Source of the DNA: JABSQH01 sp039177505
Lineage (GTDB): Bacteria > Actinomycetota > Acidimicrobiia > Acidimicrobiales > Ilumatobacteraceae
Length of the DNA stretch: 64,000 bases
Direction: 5' to 3'
NCBI GenBank assembly: GCA_039177505.1
Contig: JBCDFR010000011.1
Location: 1 to 64,000 of the forward strand
Numbering within the stretch: the first letter of the stretch is position 1; every line of letters starts with the position of its first letter. Shown piece after piece: positions 31,304-40,508 of the stretch. The notes under the pieces are model-generated. The model was not told the DNA's origin, ran no database searches, and was given only the letters and a program-made list of their open reading frames with translations. The position numbers were made by a program, and so were the translations under genes.

Positions 31304-33633
31304 GACGACACGTCCTCGGTCAGTCGTTCGTCGTCGTCGGACTCGTCGATCGGGTGTGCGTCGAGACCACTTGCTTCCTCGTCGCGCCGGACCTTGGCGA
31401 GCGTGAGAATGCCGAGGGCCACCACGATCAATACGACTACCTCGCCGAGCGTGTCGAGGGCACGAATGTCGGTGAGGATCACGTTGACGACGTTGTTGCC
31501 GCCACCTTCGTTAACCGCACCTTCGGTCAGTTCGTCGATGGGCGGTGTGCCGGTCCGGTCCGAGGCGCTGGCCGCGAGGGCCACTGCGACGACGATACCG
31601 ACGCACACCGATGCGATGATGCGCCACACGAGCCACGGGCGCGACACCGCCGGGAAGCGCCGTCGCAGCGCGCCGAGGCCGACGACGAAGCCGACGACGA
31701 CGACGGTCTCCACCAACAGCTGCGTGAGTACCAGGTCGGGCGCGCCTTGGCCGAAGAACAAACCGGCAACACCGAAGCCGACCGCTCCGAGCACCATCGC
31801 AGCAGCGAGCCGGGTGCGAATGATGGTGGCTGCGATCGATGCGGCGACGACCAGCACGACGAGTGCCGCTTGGGTGGCGTTGTCCCACCGATACAGCACC
31901 CCGATGTCGACCTCGGCGTAGAAGGGACTGATGGCTGCGAGCAAGACGAGCACAGTGGTGGCCAGATACGCCGGCAGCGAGCCGTGCTGGACGATGGCCG
32001 CCACGCGTCTGGCGAGCACAACGATCGAGTCGATCCCCCAGTCGACGCCATAGGCACCGCGCGGCAGCGGCCCGTCGACCACCCGTCGACGATGCAGCAC
32101 CCAACCGATCACCGCTCCGAGGCCGATGATGATGCACGAGATGACAAACGCGTCCTTCAGGCCAGGCCAGCGGATCAGCGAGTAGACCTCCGACGACTGC
32201 TGCACGAGCACGCTCACCGGGCGGACGACAACGTCGGTCACCCAGGTGAGGAACACGAAGCCGAGCAATGACGCGGCGCCCAGCACGATCTCTGGCCCCG
32301 ACATCGCCCACCGCCGGGGCGCGACCGCGGTGGGCTCATCTCCCCTTCGGGCCGGACTGAACACGCCGAGCAACAGCCGAGCGGTGTAGGCCACGGTGAG
32401 CACCGAACCACCGAGCACACCAACGCCGACGATGAACTGGTCGAACCCCGAGAGTCCGAGCACGGCTTCCACTGCTGCTTCCTTGGCCGGGAAGCCGAGC
32501 ATGGGTGGTACACCGGCCATCGAAGCACCCGCCAGGACGGCGACGACAAAGGCGACCGGCATCGATCGGGCCAGACCGTGGAGTTGGTTGATATCGCGGG
32601 TGCCTGTGCGCACGTCGATATCGCCGACCACCATGAACAGCGCCGCCTTGAATACGGCGTGAGCGACGAGGATCGACATTGCAGCGAAGGTCGCCTTGCC
32701 CGTGCCAACCGCCAGCAGCGTCACCAGGAGACCCAACTGCGACACCGTCCCCCAAGCGAGGATGAGCTTGGCGTCGACGTGACGCAGCGCACCGATTGCG
32801 CCCCAGACGATGGTGATGATGCCGAAGGTCAGCCCCAGCGGCTTCCAGGCGTCGGTATCGCGCAGGGCGGGCGCGAGCAGTGCGATCAGGATCACGCCAG
32901 CTTTGACCATCGTGGCCGAGTGCAGGTAGGCGCTGACCGGGGTTGGCGCAGCCATTGCGCCCGGCAACCACACGTGGAACGGCACCTGCGCCGACTTGGT
33001 GGCAGCGGCGACGATGACGAGCACGCCCGCCGCGGTGGCTTGGCCGCCCGAGAGCGCCGACAGCTCTGTGAGGCGCGCCGATCCAGCAGCGTCGACGAAA
33101 AGAACGAACCCGGCGAGCAACACCAGCCCGCCGCTCGCGGTGATCACCAGTGCTCGGCGGGCGGCAGTGCGCGCCACCGGGTCGGTGTTCTTGAATCCGA
33201 CCAAGAGGAACGACGTCACCGACGTGAGCTCCCAGAACACGAACAAGGTCCACACCGTTTCGGCCCAGACGAGCCCGAGCATCGCCGTGGAGAACGCGAG
33301 CAGCGTGGCGGCGAACCGCCCGACACCCGCAGCAGACGCCGAGAAGTACCCGCTGGCATACACGCAGACGAGCGCCCCGATGCCCGACACCAACACGGCG
33401 AGCAGGGCACCCATCGCGTCGACGCGGAAGGCGAACTCGAGATCGAGTCCGGTGACCCACTCGACGCCAACGCTGGTGGTGGTCGTCGTGCCCAGTTGCG
33501 TCCATGCCCAGATCGCCGTGGCGGCCATTGGTGCGCCGGCCAGCCACAACGAGGCACGCCCACCTACTCGCGCAGCAAAGGCCGGAATGGCGGCGGCCAC
33601 GACGACGTGGGCCGCAAGGAGGGCCCAGATCAC
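31300..33633 (-). CDS. mnhA: Mrp antiporter subunit A, with MnhB-like C-terminal region
   Basis: A 777-residue membrane protein. The first ~500 residues are a NuoL/ND5-like antiporter module (ELTSVTSFLLVGFKNTDP, VPFHVWLPGAMAAPTPVSAY, LHSATMVKAGVILIALLAP). The C-terminal ~250 residues contain LVLTQLLVETVVVVGFVV and a region corresponding to the N-terminal part of MnhB/MbhE seen in large MrpA proteins. GTG at 33633 begins the first helix (VVIWALLAAHVVVAA); the frame extends to 33795 but an upstream start would have no support. First gene of the operon; divergent from the sigma-factor gene. Confidence 0.9.
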   Translation of the reverse strand: MIWALLAAHVVVAAAIPAFAARVGGRASLWLAGAPMAATAIWAWTQLGTTTTTSVGVEWVTGLDLEFAFRVDAMGALLAVLVSGIGALVCVYASGYFSASAAGVGRFAATLLAFSTAMLGLVWAETVWTLFVFWELTSVTSFLLVGFKNTDPVARTAARRALVITASGGLVLLAGFVLFVDAAGSARLTELSALSGGQATAAGVLVIVAAATKSAQVPFHVWLPGAMAAPTPVSAYLHSATMVKAGVILIALLAPALRDTDAWKPLGLTFGIITIVWGAIGALRHVDAKLILAWGTVSQLGLLVTLLAVGTGKATFAAMSILVAHAVFKAALFMVVGDIDVRTGTRDINQLHGLARSMPVAFVVAVLAGASMAGVPPMLGFPAKEAAVEAVLGLSGFDQFIVGVGVLGGSVLTVAYTARLLLGVFSPARRGDEPTAVAPRRWAMSGPEIVLGAASLLGFVFLTWVTDVVVRPVSVLVQQSSEVYSLIRWPGLKDAFVISCIIIGLGAVIGWVLHRRRVVDGPLPRGAYGVDWGIDSIVVLARRVAAIVQHGSLPAYLATTVLVLLAAISPFYAEVDIGVLYRWDNATQAALVVLVVAASIAATIIRTRLAAAMVLGAVGFGVAGLFFGQGAPDLVLTQLLVETVVVVGFVVGLGALRRRFPAVSRPWLVWRIIASVCVGIVVAVALAASASDRTGTPPIDELTEGAVNEGGGNNVVNVILTDIRALDTLGEVVVLIVVALGILTLAKVRRDEEASGLDAHPIDESDDDERLTEDVSS

Positions 33634-33729
33634 AACGGCAGGTGGCGGGGGTGGTGCGGCATCGACGGGAGCGGGATGGGGGTTCCCGAACGATGACAGT
33701 ATAGGGGGCTCACAACATGCGCTCTCCAA

Positions 33730-33758
33730 TTGACGATTTGCATCGTACGAATTAGTGT
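33730..33758 (+). promoter_or_regulatory. Leaderless promoter for sigma factor
   Basis: TTGACG at 33730-33735 is followed by 17 bases and TAGTGT at 33753-33758; six bases later comes the ATG at 33765, so transcription would start at about the A of the start codon. No Shine-Dalgarno precedes the ATG, consistent with a leaderless mRNA. Confidence 0.5.
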
Positions 33759-33764
33759 GCGTAT

Positions 33765-34613
33765 ATGCCGACCGATCAAGCCGTACGCCAACCACGAACG
33801 ATCCCTCAACCGGGGTGGCGACAGAGTCATCGACTGCTCACGGCGGTCGAAGAGCGCGAGTTAGCACAACGAATCGAAGCGGGCCGCGATGCGCAAGCGC
33901 GCGTCGACGACGGATGCGGCCGACCCGGCGACGACGACGTGATCGGGGGTGCACACCGAGCCCGCCACGAATTCATGGAGTGCAACGTCCGACTCGTGCA
34001 GAGCGTGGCCAACGGTTTTCATCTGCCAGGGCACGTGGATCGTGAAGACGCCGTACAGGACGGCATGCTCGGGCTCGAACGTGCTGTCGATCGGTTCGAC
34101 TGGCGTCGTGGCTACAAGTTTTCGACGTACGCCACGTGGTGGATCCGCCAAGCGATCCAGCGCGGGCTGGAGACCACCTCATCGACCATTCGCATCCCCG
34201 CCCAGCGGGCGCGCGAACTGCGCTCGGCGCACGCCTCGGCGATCGCCACGCCCGAACAGGGTCGCCGCCCACTCAGCGCCGCCCTCGCGACGATCGACCA
34301 GCTCACTACCACCGATTCGATCGATCGCCTCGTCGGTGACGCTCCCCTCGGGTCAATGCTCTCAGGCGACATCGAGCCACCCGAAGAACGGGCGATGCGG
34401 ACGGTCACCGATCAAGCGGTCCGCCGACTGGTCGACGATCTCGATCCGCCGACGCGCTACGCCGTTCGGGCGCGCTTCGGCCTCGACGACGACGTCCCGG
34501 CGACCTATGGCCAGATCGGACTCGAGCTCGGCGTCACCGCCCAAGCGGCGCGTCGACGCGTCGAACGAGCACTGGGGCGGATGCGCGAGGACGCAGCGCG
34601 GTTCGTCGCCTGA
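33765..34613 (+). CDS. Sigma-70 family RNA polymerase sigma factor (SigB/RpoD-like)
   Basis: A 282-residue factor. Region 2 is CNVRLVQSVANGFHLPGH, then AVQDGMLGLERAVDRFDW and KFSTYATWWIRQAIQRGL (2.3-2.4). Region 3 is the TIRIPAQRARELRSAHA stretch, and region 4 near residues 225-275 contains LDPPTRYAVRARFGLDDDVP and ELGVTAQAARRRVERALGRM. It lacks the region 1.1 and 1.2 extension of a housekeeping sigma, so it is a group 2/3-type alternative factor. Immediately upstream lies a promoter with the leaderless layout. It is divergent from the Mrp operon, which might be one of its targets. Confidence 0.9.
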   Translation: MPTDQAVRQPRTIPQPGWRQSHRLLTAVEERELAQRIEAGRDAQARVDDGCGRPGDDDVIGGAHRARHEFMECNVRLVQSVANGFHLPGHVDREDAVQDGMLGLERAVDRFDWRRGYKFSTYATWWIRQAIQRGLETTSSTIRIPAQRARELRSAHASAIATPEQGRRPLSAALATIDQLTTTDSIDRLVGDAPLGSMLSGDIEPPEERAMRTVTDQAVRRLVDDLDPPTRYAVRARFGLDDDVPATYGQIGLELGVTAQAARRRVERALGRMREDAARFVA

Positions 34614-34650
34614 CGCTGGTCCCTCACACGTCAATCGGTACGCGCCGGTC

Positions 34651-35613
34651 TCACCGAGCGACTTCGTTGCGGAGCGCGGCGCCGCGTAACAGACGCTCGA
34701 GATTGTCGAAGAACAGCTCGTCGACGGTCGCAGCGGTGCGGTCGGTGGTACCCGAGTTATGCGGCGTGATGATCGTGTTCGGCGCGTCCCACAATGGATC
34801 GTCGGCCGGCAACGGCTCGGGATCGAACACGTCGAGACCCGCCCCCGCAATCGATCCGGACTGCAGCGCATCGAGCAGAGCGGCCTGGTCGACCAGCTCG
34901 CCTCGCCCCACGTTGACGAACAAAGCGTCGGCCGCCATCGCCTCGAACACCACTGCGTCGACCACGCCACGCGTGTTGTCGGTGAGCGGAACGGCGAGGA
35001 CGACAGCGCCTGCAGTACGCACCGCATCTGCGAGTTGACCGATCGGCCGAACTGGGTGCGGCTCGTCACCACGCGCCGCGCGGCGGACGATCACCGGGTG
35101 CATGCCCAACGCGCCGCCGAGTCGGGCGACCGCCTGTCCGATCGGCCCCCAGCCCACGATGACCAGCTCGCGACCGGCCAGATCCTGGTACCGCTGAGGG
35201 GCCCACTCGTGACGCGCCTGCGCTGCCGCGAGTCGTGGGAGCTGGCGGGACAACGCGAGGAGGTACATCATTGCGGTGCCGGCGATCGGTTCCGCGCTCG
35301 CGCCGGACGAGGTCGTCAGCCGTACGCCGCGATCGACAAAAGTCTGAAACACCGGATGGTCGACGCCGGCAGACATCGTGTGCAACCACTGCAACCGCGG
35401 AGCGTCGAGCGCAACCGCCATGAAGTTGGGGGTCAGCTCGGGCCATGCGTCGTTGGAGAAGAACGCCATCGTCAAGGCTGAGACATCCGACGGGAGGACG
35501 GTCACGCCTGCGTCGATCTCGACCACTCGAACCCGGTCAAGCGCCTCGATGCGGTCGCGATGACGGGCGTGGGTCGCGGCGGTGAGCAGCAACACGTCGG
35601 TGCGGTCGGGCAT
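34651..35613 (-). CDS. D-isomer specific 2-hydroxyacid dehydrogenase
   Basis: A 320-residue NAD-dependent enzyme. The dinucleotide motif is IVGWGPIGQAVARLGG near residues 152-166. Catalytic Arg is in VNVGRGELVDQAALL, Glu in DVFDPEPLP and His in TPHNSGTTD. The substrate pocket is not diagnostic (glyoxylate/hydroxypyruvate, phosphoglycerate-like or others). ATG at 35613 gives the normal length; a longer frame overlaps the divergent gene. Divergent from the nitronate monooxygenase. Confidence 0.9.
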   Translation of the reverse strand: MPDRTDVLLLTAATHARHRDRIEALDRVRVVEIDAGVTVLPSDVSALTMAFFSNDAWPELTPNFMAVALDAPRLQWLHTMSAGVDHPVFQTFVDRGVRLTTSSGASAEPIAGTAMMYLLALSRQLPRLAAAQARHEWAPQRYQDLAGRELVIVGWGPIGQAVARLGGALGMHPVIVRRAARGDEPHPVRPIGQLADAVRTAGAVVLAVPLTDNTRGVVDAVVFEAMAADALFVNVGRGELVDQAALLDALQSGSIAGAGLDVFDPEPLPADDPLWDAPNTIITPHNSGTTDRTAATVDELFFDNLERLLRGAALRNEVAR

Positions 35614-35676
35614 CGCCAGATCGAAGCACGCGCCGTCACTTCGTGTCGAGATCGGCGGGCGGGTCACACTGACAGC

Positions 35677-36822
35677 ATGAGAACCGCAGCCACGGAGATG
35701 CTCGACATCGAGTTCCCGATCTTTGCGTTCAGCCACTGCCGCGACGTCGTGGCGGCAGTGTCGAGAGCTGGGGGCCTCGGCGTGCTCGGGGCCGTCGCCC
35801 ACTCGCCCGAGCAACTCGAGATCGACCTCCAGTGGATCGAGGACGAAATCGGCGACCTGCCGTACGGCGTCGACCTGATCATCCCGGCGAAGTACGCCGG
35901 CGAGGAAGACGGGGGATACACGCTCGACGACATCGCTGCGCTGATCCCCGACACACACCGCGAGTTCGTCAACGACATCCTCGCCCGATACGACGTGCCC
36001 GACCTGCCGGCAAACGACGACACCAGGGCGAGCACCGCAGTGTCCGGTAGCGGCGGCGACGCACCCTTCAGCGCGAACACCGCGGGACCACAGCTCGAGA
36101 TCGCCTTGGCCCACCGGACCGCGTTCGTGGCCAACGCCCTCGGCCCGCCACCGCAGTTCTTGATTGATCGGGTCAAGCAGGAAGGACGGCTCATCGGCGC
36201 TCTCGCGGGCCGGCCACAACACGCCGAGCGGCACCAAGCGGCCGGCGTCGACCTGATCATCGCCCAAGGTTCCGAGGCCGGCGGACACACGGGTGAAATC
36301 GGGTCGATGGTGCTGATCCCCGAAATCGTCGACGCTGTCGACATCCCGGTACTCGGCGCGGGCGGTATCGGCCGGGGTCGGCAGATGGCAGCCGCGATGG
36401 CCCTCGGTGCACAGGGTGTGTGGTGTGGTTCGGTGTGGTTGACCACCGACGAGGCCGAGACACATCCGGTGGTGAAGGAGAAGTTCCTCGCCGCATCGTC
36501 GGCCGACACGATCCGCTCACGCAGCCTCACCGGCAAGCACGCCCGCATGCTGAAGTCGGCGTGGACCGAAGAATGGGCTCGCGAAGACACACCTGACCCG
36601 CTCGGTATGCCGCTCCAGCCGATCCTGACCAACGAGGCGCAGCGGCGGATCTCGCGTGCCGCCCACACGAACGGATCTGGCGCCGAGAAACTCGCCAACT
36701 ACTTCGTCGGTCAGATCGTGGGCACGATGAACCGCCCCAGGTCGGCCGGGCAAGTCGTGATGGACATGGTCGAGGAGTTCATCGAGGCGACCGAGTCGTT
36801 GAGCAAGCAGCTCGAGGTCTGA
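35677..36822 (+). CDS. Nitronate monooxygenase (2-nitropropane dioxygenase-like)
   Basis: A 381-residue FMN enzyme of the NMO/enoyl-reductase fold. The barrel has EFPIFAFSHCRDVVAAVSRA, QGSEAGGHTGEIGSMVLI (FMN phosphate and substrate His) and VLGAGGIGRGRQMAAAMALG. It oxidises nitronates or related carbanions. A mid-protein insert (DTRASTAVSGSGG, residues about 115-135) is not in the basic family. ATG at 35677 is chosen over the longer open frame. One base separates its stop from the ATG of the epoxide-hydrolase-like gene, so they form an operon. Confidence 0.88.
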   Translation: MRTAATEMLDIEFPIFAFSHCRDVVAAVSRAGGLGVLGAVAHSPEQLEIDLQWIEDEIGDLPYGVDLIIPAKYAGEEDGGYTLDDIAALIPDTHREFVNDILARYDVPDLPANDDTRASTAVSGSGGDAPFSANTAGPQLEIALAHRTAFVANALGPPPQFLIDRVKQEGRLIGALAGRPQHAERHQAAGVDLIIAQGSEAGGHTGEIGSMVLIPEIVDAVDIPVLGAGGIGRGRQMAAAMALGAQGVWCGSVWLTTDEAETHPVVKEKFLAASSADTIRSRSLTGKHARMLKSAWTEEWAREDTPDPLGMPLQPILTNEAQRRISRAAHTNGSGAEKLANYFVGQIVGTMNRPRSAGQVVMDMVEEFIEATESLSKQLEV

Positions 36823-36823
36823 C

Positions 36824-37792
36824 ATGGACGAGATCGCGGTCGACAACGACGGCATCACGATCGGCGCAACGGTCGCCAACCTCGAGCAGACCGATCGACC
36901 ACCGCTGGTGTTCGTTCACGGCTGGCCGGAATTGAGCCACTCGTGGCGCCATCAAATGGAGCACTTCGTTGCCGCTGGCTGGCCATGCGTCGCCATCGAC
37001 GTTCGCGGATACGGCCGCAGCAGCGCGCCGCCGGAGATCGCGCGGTACACACTGAAAGAGCTGGCGGGTGACGTGGCCGCAGTGATCGAGGACGTCGGCG
37101 ATCGTCCGGCGATCGTGATCGGACACGACTGGGGTGCGCCCATCGTGTACCACACGGCGATTCGCCATGCGGATCTCGTAGCGGCCGTCGCCGGCATGAG
37201 CGTGCCGCACACGCCACCGCTCCCGATCTCACTGCTCGACGTGTTCGACCAGATGTACGCCGATCGGTTCTTCTACATGCTGTATTTCCAGGAACCCGGA
37301 ATCGTCGAGGCGGCGTTCGATCGCGATCTGCGCGACGCGCTCAAGCGCGTGTACTTCGCGCTCTCGGGAGACGGTCCGGATAGTCCCCTCTCGTCCGACG
37401 CCGGTCGCGACGCCGGGCTGCTCGACCTGTTGCCCCCAGCGCCCGACGGGCCACTGTCGTTCATGAGCGAAAGCGACCTCGATGAATACGTCGAGGCCTT
37501 CGGTCGCGTCGGCATGGTCGGCGCCTTCAACCGCTACCGCGCACTGGCGGTCGATCCCGACGACAACGCCGATGTGGTCGGCGCACCCATCGCCCAACCA
37601 TCGATCTTCATTGGCGGAGCGAAAGACTCGGTCCGCAGCATGGTGCCGGGATCGGACGCGTTCGCCGATCCCGGGAGCGGGTGCGCCGACTTCCGAGGCG
37701 CCACCATCGTCGAGGGTGCGGGGCATTGGGTCCAACAAGAGTCACCCGCCGTGGTCAACGCCGCACTCGCAGCCTTTTTCGACGACCTCTGA
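36824..37792 (+). CDS. Alpha/beta hydrolase, epoxide-hydrolase-like
   Basis: A 322-residue enzyme. The oxyanion motif HGWP is at residues 32-35, the nucleophile is Asp102 in IGHDWGAPIV, and the base is His in GAGHWVQQES near residue 300. Asp at the nucleophile and the HGWP motif are those of epoxide hydrolases and haloalkane dehalogenases, with HGWP favouring epoxide hydrolase. It is in an operon with the nitronate monooxygenase. The presence of a halohydrin-dehalogenase-like gene 25 kb away is suggestive of epoxide metabolism, but unlinked. Confidence 0.85.
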   Translation: MDEIAVDNDGITIGATVANLEQTDRPPLVFVHGWPELSHSWRHQMEHFVAAGWPCVAIDVRGYGRSSAPPEIARYTLKELAGDVAAVIEDVGDRPAIVIGHDWGAPIVYHTAIRHADLVAAVAGMSVPHTPPLPISLLDVFDQMYADRFFYMLYFQEPGIVEAAFDRDLRDALKRVYFALSGDGPDSPLSSDAGRDAGLLDLLPPAPDGPLSFMSESDLDEYVEAFGRVGMVGAFNRYRALAVDPDDNADVVGAPIAQPSIFIGGAKDSVRSMVPGSDAFADPGSGCADFRGATIVEGAGHWVQQESPAVVNAALAAFFDDL

Positions 37793-37820
37793 TCGATCGC
37801 TCGCGTCGACCCACCAGCGG

Positions 37821-39173
37821 CTATCGAATCGATCCCGATGGCAACAGGGTCACCTTGGGGTGGCCGCCTCGGAACACGGTGATGTCGCCGTCCTCGGACA
37901 CCTTCAACGCGACGAGCGCGAGTTGTGACAGCGACTTCGCCGCTGCGGTGCGCGCCCCTTCGTGCTGACTGTCGGAACTGGTGAGAATGGCGCCGTAGCT
38001 AATCAACCTGCCGTTGCGATCGACGATCGTCGCACCGTCGAGTTGTCCGAGTCGAGCCAAGGTTTGGGCGTCGACGTCTCCGCCGTCGATCAGATGGTGC
38101 AGACGCGTCTCGGGGCGCATTGCGTCGACGTCGTACTCATCGCGCAAGTCGAAACGATCTTTGGCGGGAACGACGTCGCCGAGATCGGCAGGTTCGTCGA
38201 CGATTCCGAAAATCGCCCCTCCCTCGCGGATCGACACGAGCAGTGATGCCTGGACGACCAGATCAACTGCCGGGCTCTCGATGATCGACGAACCGAGCGT
38301 GCGCGCCAACCACAGCGGGAACGCACTCCAGTGCTCACTCCGTCGGATCACGAGCGGCTGACCATCGAGGAAGGTCCAGATACTGCGGTCTTCGCGCAAG
38401 AAGAAGCCGATGCCGCCGAGCTGTCGGGTGACCTGGCCGACGAGCGAACCGCTGTCGACGAACTCGCGATCGATCGGGCCCATCGGGACGGTGCTCGGGT
38501 GCAGCCGGTCTGGGCGATGCGCCTGGAGCTCGGTGCGGGCCCGCCCGTGTTGATCGACGAGCAACACCGCGCGCTGGCCGTCGAACAACAGCGGACTGCG
38601 CTTGGCGTCGCGCAGACCGGCGGGGTACGGCACCGACAAGCGGGGTTCATCGGCGATGGCGTCGGTGATCACGACACCATGGGTCAAACGGCGCGACTCC
38701 ACCCGAGCGCCGCCCAGCTCGATGAGGTACTCCAACGTGTCGGCGAGCAGCTCCGTCGGCGCGCACGCTGGGTCGAACCAGCCCTGATGCTGACCGAGCA
38801 GCTCGACGACCACGGTGTCGCGCAACGCTCGCTCCACCGACGGGCTCAGACGATCGTCGCCGGTGAGGTGACGAAAACCTTTCGCCGCCCGCAACGCGGC
38901 ATTCGGGAGGGCGAGCAGCGCGTCGGGCACCGACTCGATCGTGGCGATACCGCGGTCGCGTAATCCCACGCTGATCGTGGTGCGCCATCCGGGAACGACT
39001 TCGGCAGACGCCGACGTGATCGCCGGACTCGGCGGTGCGGGCATGCTGGGTGGCTCGTCGAGCGACTCGTAGCGCAGGTCGACGGTGGCGTTGGGAATCA
39101 ACTCGCCGATAAAACGGACGACCGCCTCGCCGACCGGATCGGTCGGCGTGCTCACCGCAGCATCGAGCGCCAT
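37821..39173 (-). CDS. Protein with degenerate diadenylate-cyclase-like (DisA_N) domain
   Basis: A 450-residue soluble protein. The N-terminal 330 residues are not recognised; they contain a predicted alpha/beta region with PIDREFVDSGSLVGQVTRQL and IGFFLREDRSIWTFLDGQPL. The C-terminal ~130 residues resemble the DAC/DisA_N fold: LGQLDGATIVDRNGRLISYG (DGA motif, near residue 380) and GARTAAAKSLSQ (near 405), where active cyclases have GxRHRAA...S. The RHR motif is absent, so c-di-AMP synthesis is doubtful and a sensor or other nucleotide-binding role (like the inactive DACN-type sensor domains) is more likely. ATG at 39173 is preferred over a longer frame. Divergent from the geranylgeranyl-reductase-like gene. 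Confidence 0.65.
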   Translation of the reverse strand: MALDAAVSTPTDPVGEAVVRFIGELIPNATVDLRYESLDEPPSMPAPPSPAITSASAEVVPGWRTTISVGLRDRGIATIESVPDALLALPNAALRAAKGFRHLTGDDRLSPSVERALRDTVVVELLGQHQGWFDPACAPTELLADTLEYLIELGGARVESRRLTHGVVITDAIADEPRLSVPYPAGLRDAKRSPLLFDGQRAVLLVDQHGRARTELQAHRPDRLHPSTVPMGPIDREFVDSGSLVGQVTRQLGGIGFFLREDRSIWTFLDGQPLVIRRSEHWSAFPLWLARTLGSSIIESPAVDLVVQASLLVSIREGGAIFGIVDEPADLGDVVPAKDRFDLRDEYDVDAMRPETRLHHLIDGGDVDAQTLARLGQLDGATIVDRNGRLISYGAILTSSDSQHEGARTAAAKSLSQLALVALKVSEDGDITVFRGGHPKVTLLPSGSIR

Positions 39174-39257
39174 AGAGCGCCGAGTCTCGCAGCCGATGTT
39201 GCGGATGGCACCGCGCTCGACGGTGCAATTCGCCGCGTTCTCCGGCACCGTGGTGTT

Positions 39258-40478
39258 GTGGAACACGCCGACATTGCGATCATCGGCGCCGGGCCCGCCG
39301 GCGCAGCTGCAGCGATCACAGCGGCCGCTGCCGGTGCTTCGGTCGTCGTGTTCGACAAGGCAGGCTACGGGCGCGACAAGGTGTGCGGTGACGGCCTGAC
39401 CCCTCGAGCGGTCGGTGCGCTCAACGCCCTCGACATCGATACGGAGGGTGCCCATCGAATTCGCGGGCTTCGGATGATCGCCGGGAAGGTCTCACGCGAG
39501 CTCGATTGGCCGACGACCGACCGGTTTCCGAATCACGGCGCGGTATGGCCGCGTCGCCGCCTTGACGCTGCGCTGATCGATGCGGCGACCAAAGCCGGCG
39601 CCGATGTCCGCTGGAATGCCGAAGCTCATCCGGTATTCGACGACGATGGTCGCGTGGTCGGCGTGACCTCCGGCGCCGCCGAAGTGCGCGCTGCACTCAC
39701 CATCGTCGCGGCCGGTGCGCCGGGGGCGGTCGCCCGCCAGCTCGGCGCCGATCGCGTCCCCGACGAACCATTCGGATTGGCGATCCGGACCTACGCCGAG
39801 ACGTCGCGCCACACCGACGAACACCTCGAAGCATGTCTGACCCTGCGCGACGAGCACGGGACACCGGTCCCGGGGTACGGCTGGATGTTCCCAGCCGGTG
39901 ACGGCACGGTGAACATCGGTGTCGGTGCACTATCGACGATGAAGGGCTTCAAGAAGCTCAATCTGAACACGCTGCTTGAGAGCTACCGACAACTCGTGAA
40001 CGACGAGTGGGAGCTCGGCCCCAACCTCGAACGACCACGGGCGTGGCGACTGCCGATGTCGACACTGCGTCGGCACGGTCCCGGTTGGGTGGCGATCGGT
40101 GACGCAGCCGGGCTGGTCAACCCGATGAACGGTGAAGGGATCGACTACGGCCTCGAGTCCGGGATGCTCGCCGTCGATTGCTTCCTCGACGACCCGGCGA
40201 GCGCGCCGGCCCGCTACGACGAACTGGTGGGAGAGCGTTTCGACGCGTTCTTGCGCACGGGCCGGCGGTTCTCCTTCTTGATCGGTCACCCGTGGATCCT
40301 GCGTTCGGGTCTGCGGCTCTCGGTGAGCACCGACGCAATCGCCAACATCACCTTGGCGGTGATGGGCAATCTTGTCGACAACACCACCCCTGGATCAGCT
40401 GGCAAGGTCATGTGGGCTGCGGATCGCACACTCGCCGCCGCCGATCCGATTCTGCGCCGCACTCGCGCCGCGGCCTAG
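39258..40478 (+). CDS. Geranylgeranyl reductase-like FAD protein
   Basis: A 406-residue FAD-dependent oxidoreductase. The dinucleotide motif is IAIIGAGPAGAAAAITAAAA near residues 6-25; the second motif is the cysteine-containing YGRDKVCGDGLTPRAVGAL typical of the geranylgeranyl reductase family; WVAIGDAAGLVNPMNGEGID is the FAD-ribityl motif. These enzymes reduce double bonds of isoprenoid lipids, menaquinone side chains or similar. GTG at 39258 is the start. Substrate not determined. Confidence 0.9.
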   Translation: MEHADIAIIGAGPAGAAAAITAAAAGASVVVFDKAGYGRDKVCGDGLTPRAVGALNALDIDTEGAHRIRGLRMIAGKVSRELDWPTTDRFPNHGAVWPRRRLDAALIDAATKAGADVRWNAEAHPVFDDDGRVVGVTSGAAEVRAALTIVAAGAPGAVARQLGADRVPDEPFGLAIRTYAETSRHTDEHLEACLTLRDEHGTPVPGYGWMFPAGDGTVNIGVGALSTMKGFKKLNLNTLLESYRQLVNDEWELGPNLERPRAWRLPMSTLRRHGPGWVAIGDAAGLVNPMNGEGIDYGLESGMLAVDCFLDDPASAPARYDELVGERFDAFLRTGRRFSFLIGHPWILRSGLRLSVSTDAIANITLAVMGNLVDNTTPGSAGKVMWAADRTLAAADPILRRTRAAA

Positions 40479-40508
40479 AACATCTCGTCGCCGTCGCCAG
40501 CACCGAGG

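Noticed and set aside
31354..33733. Long open frames on the plus strand across mnhA (e.g. 31354-32271, 32578-33696)
   Set aside because: They are shadows of the mnhA gene; their translations are low-complexity His/Asp/Arg-rich without family features.
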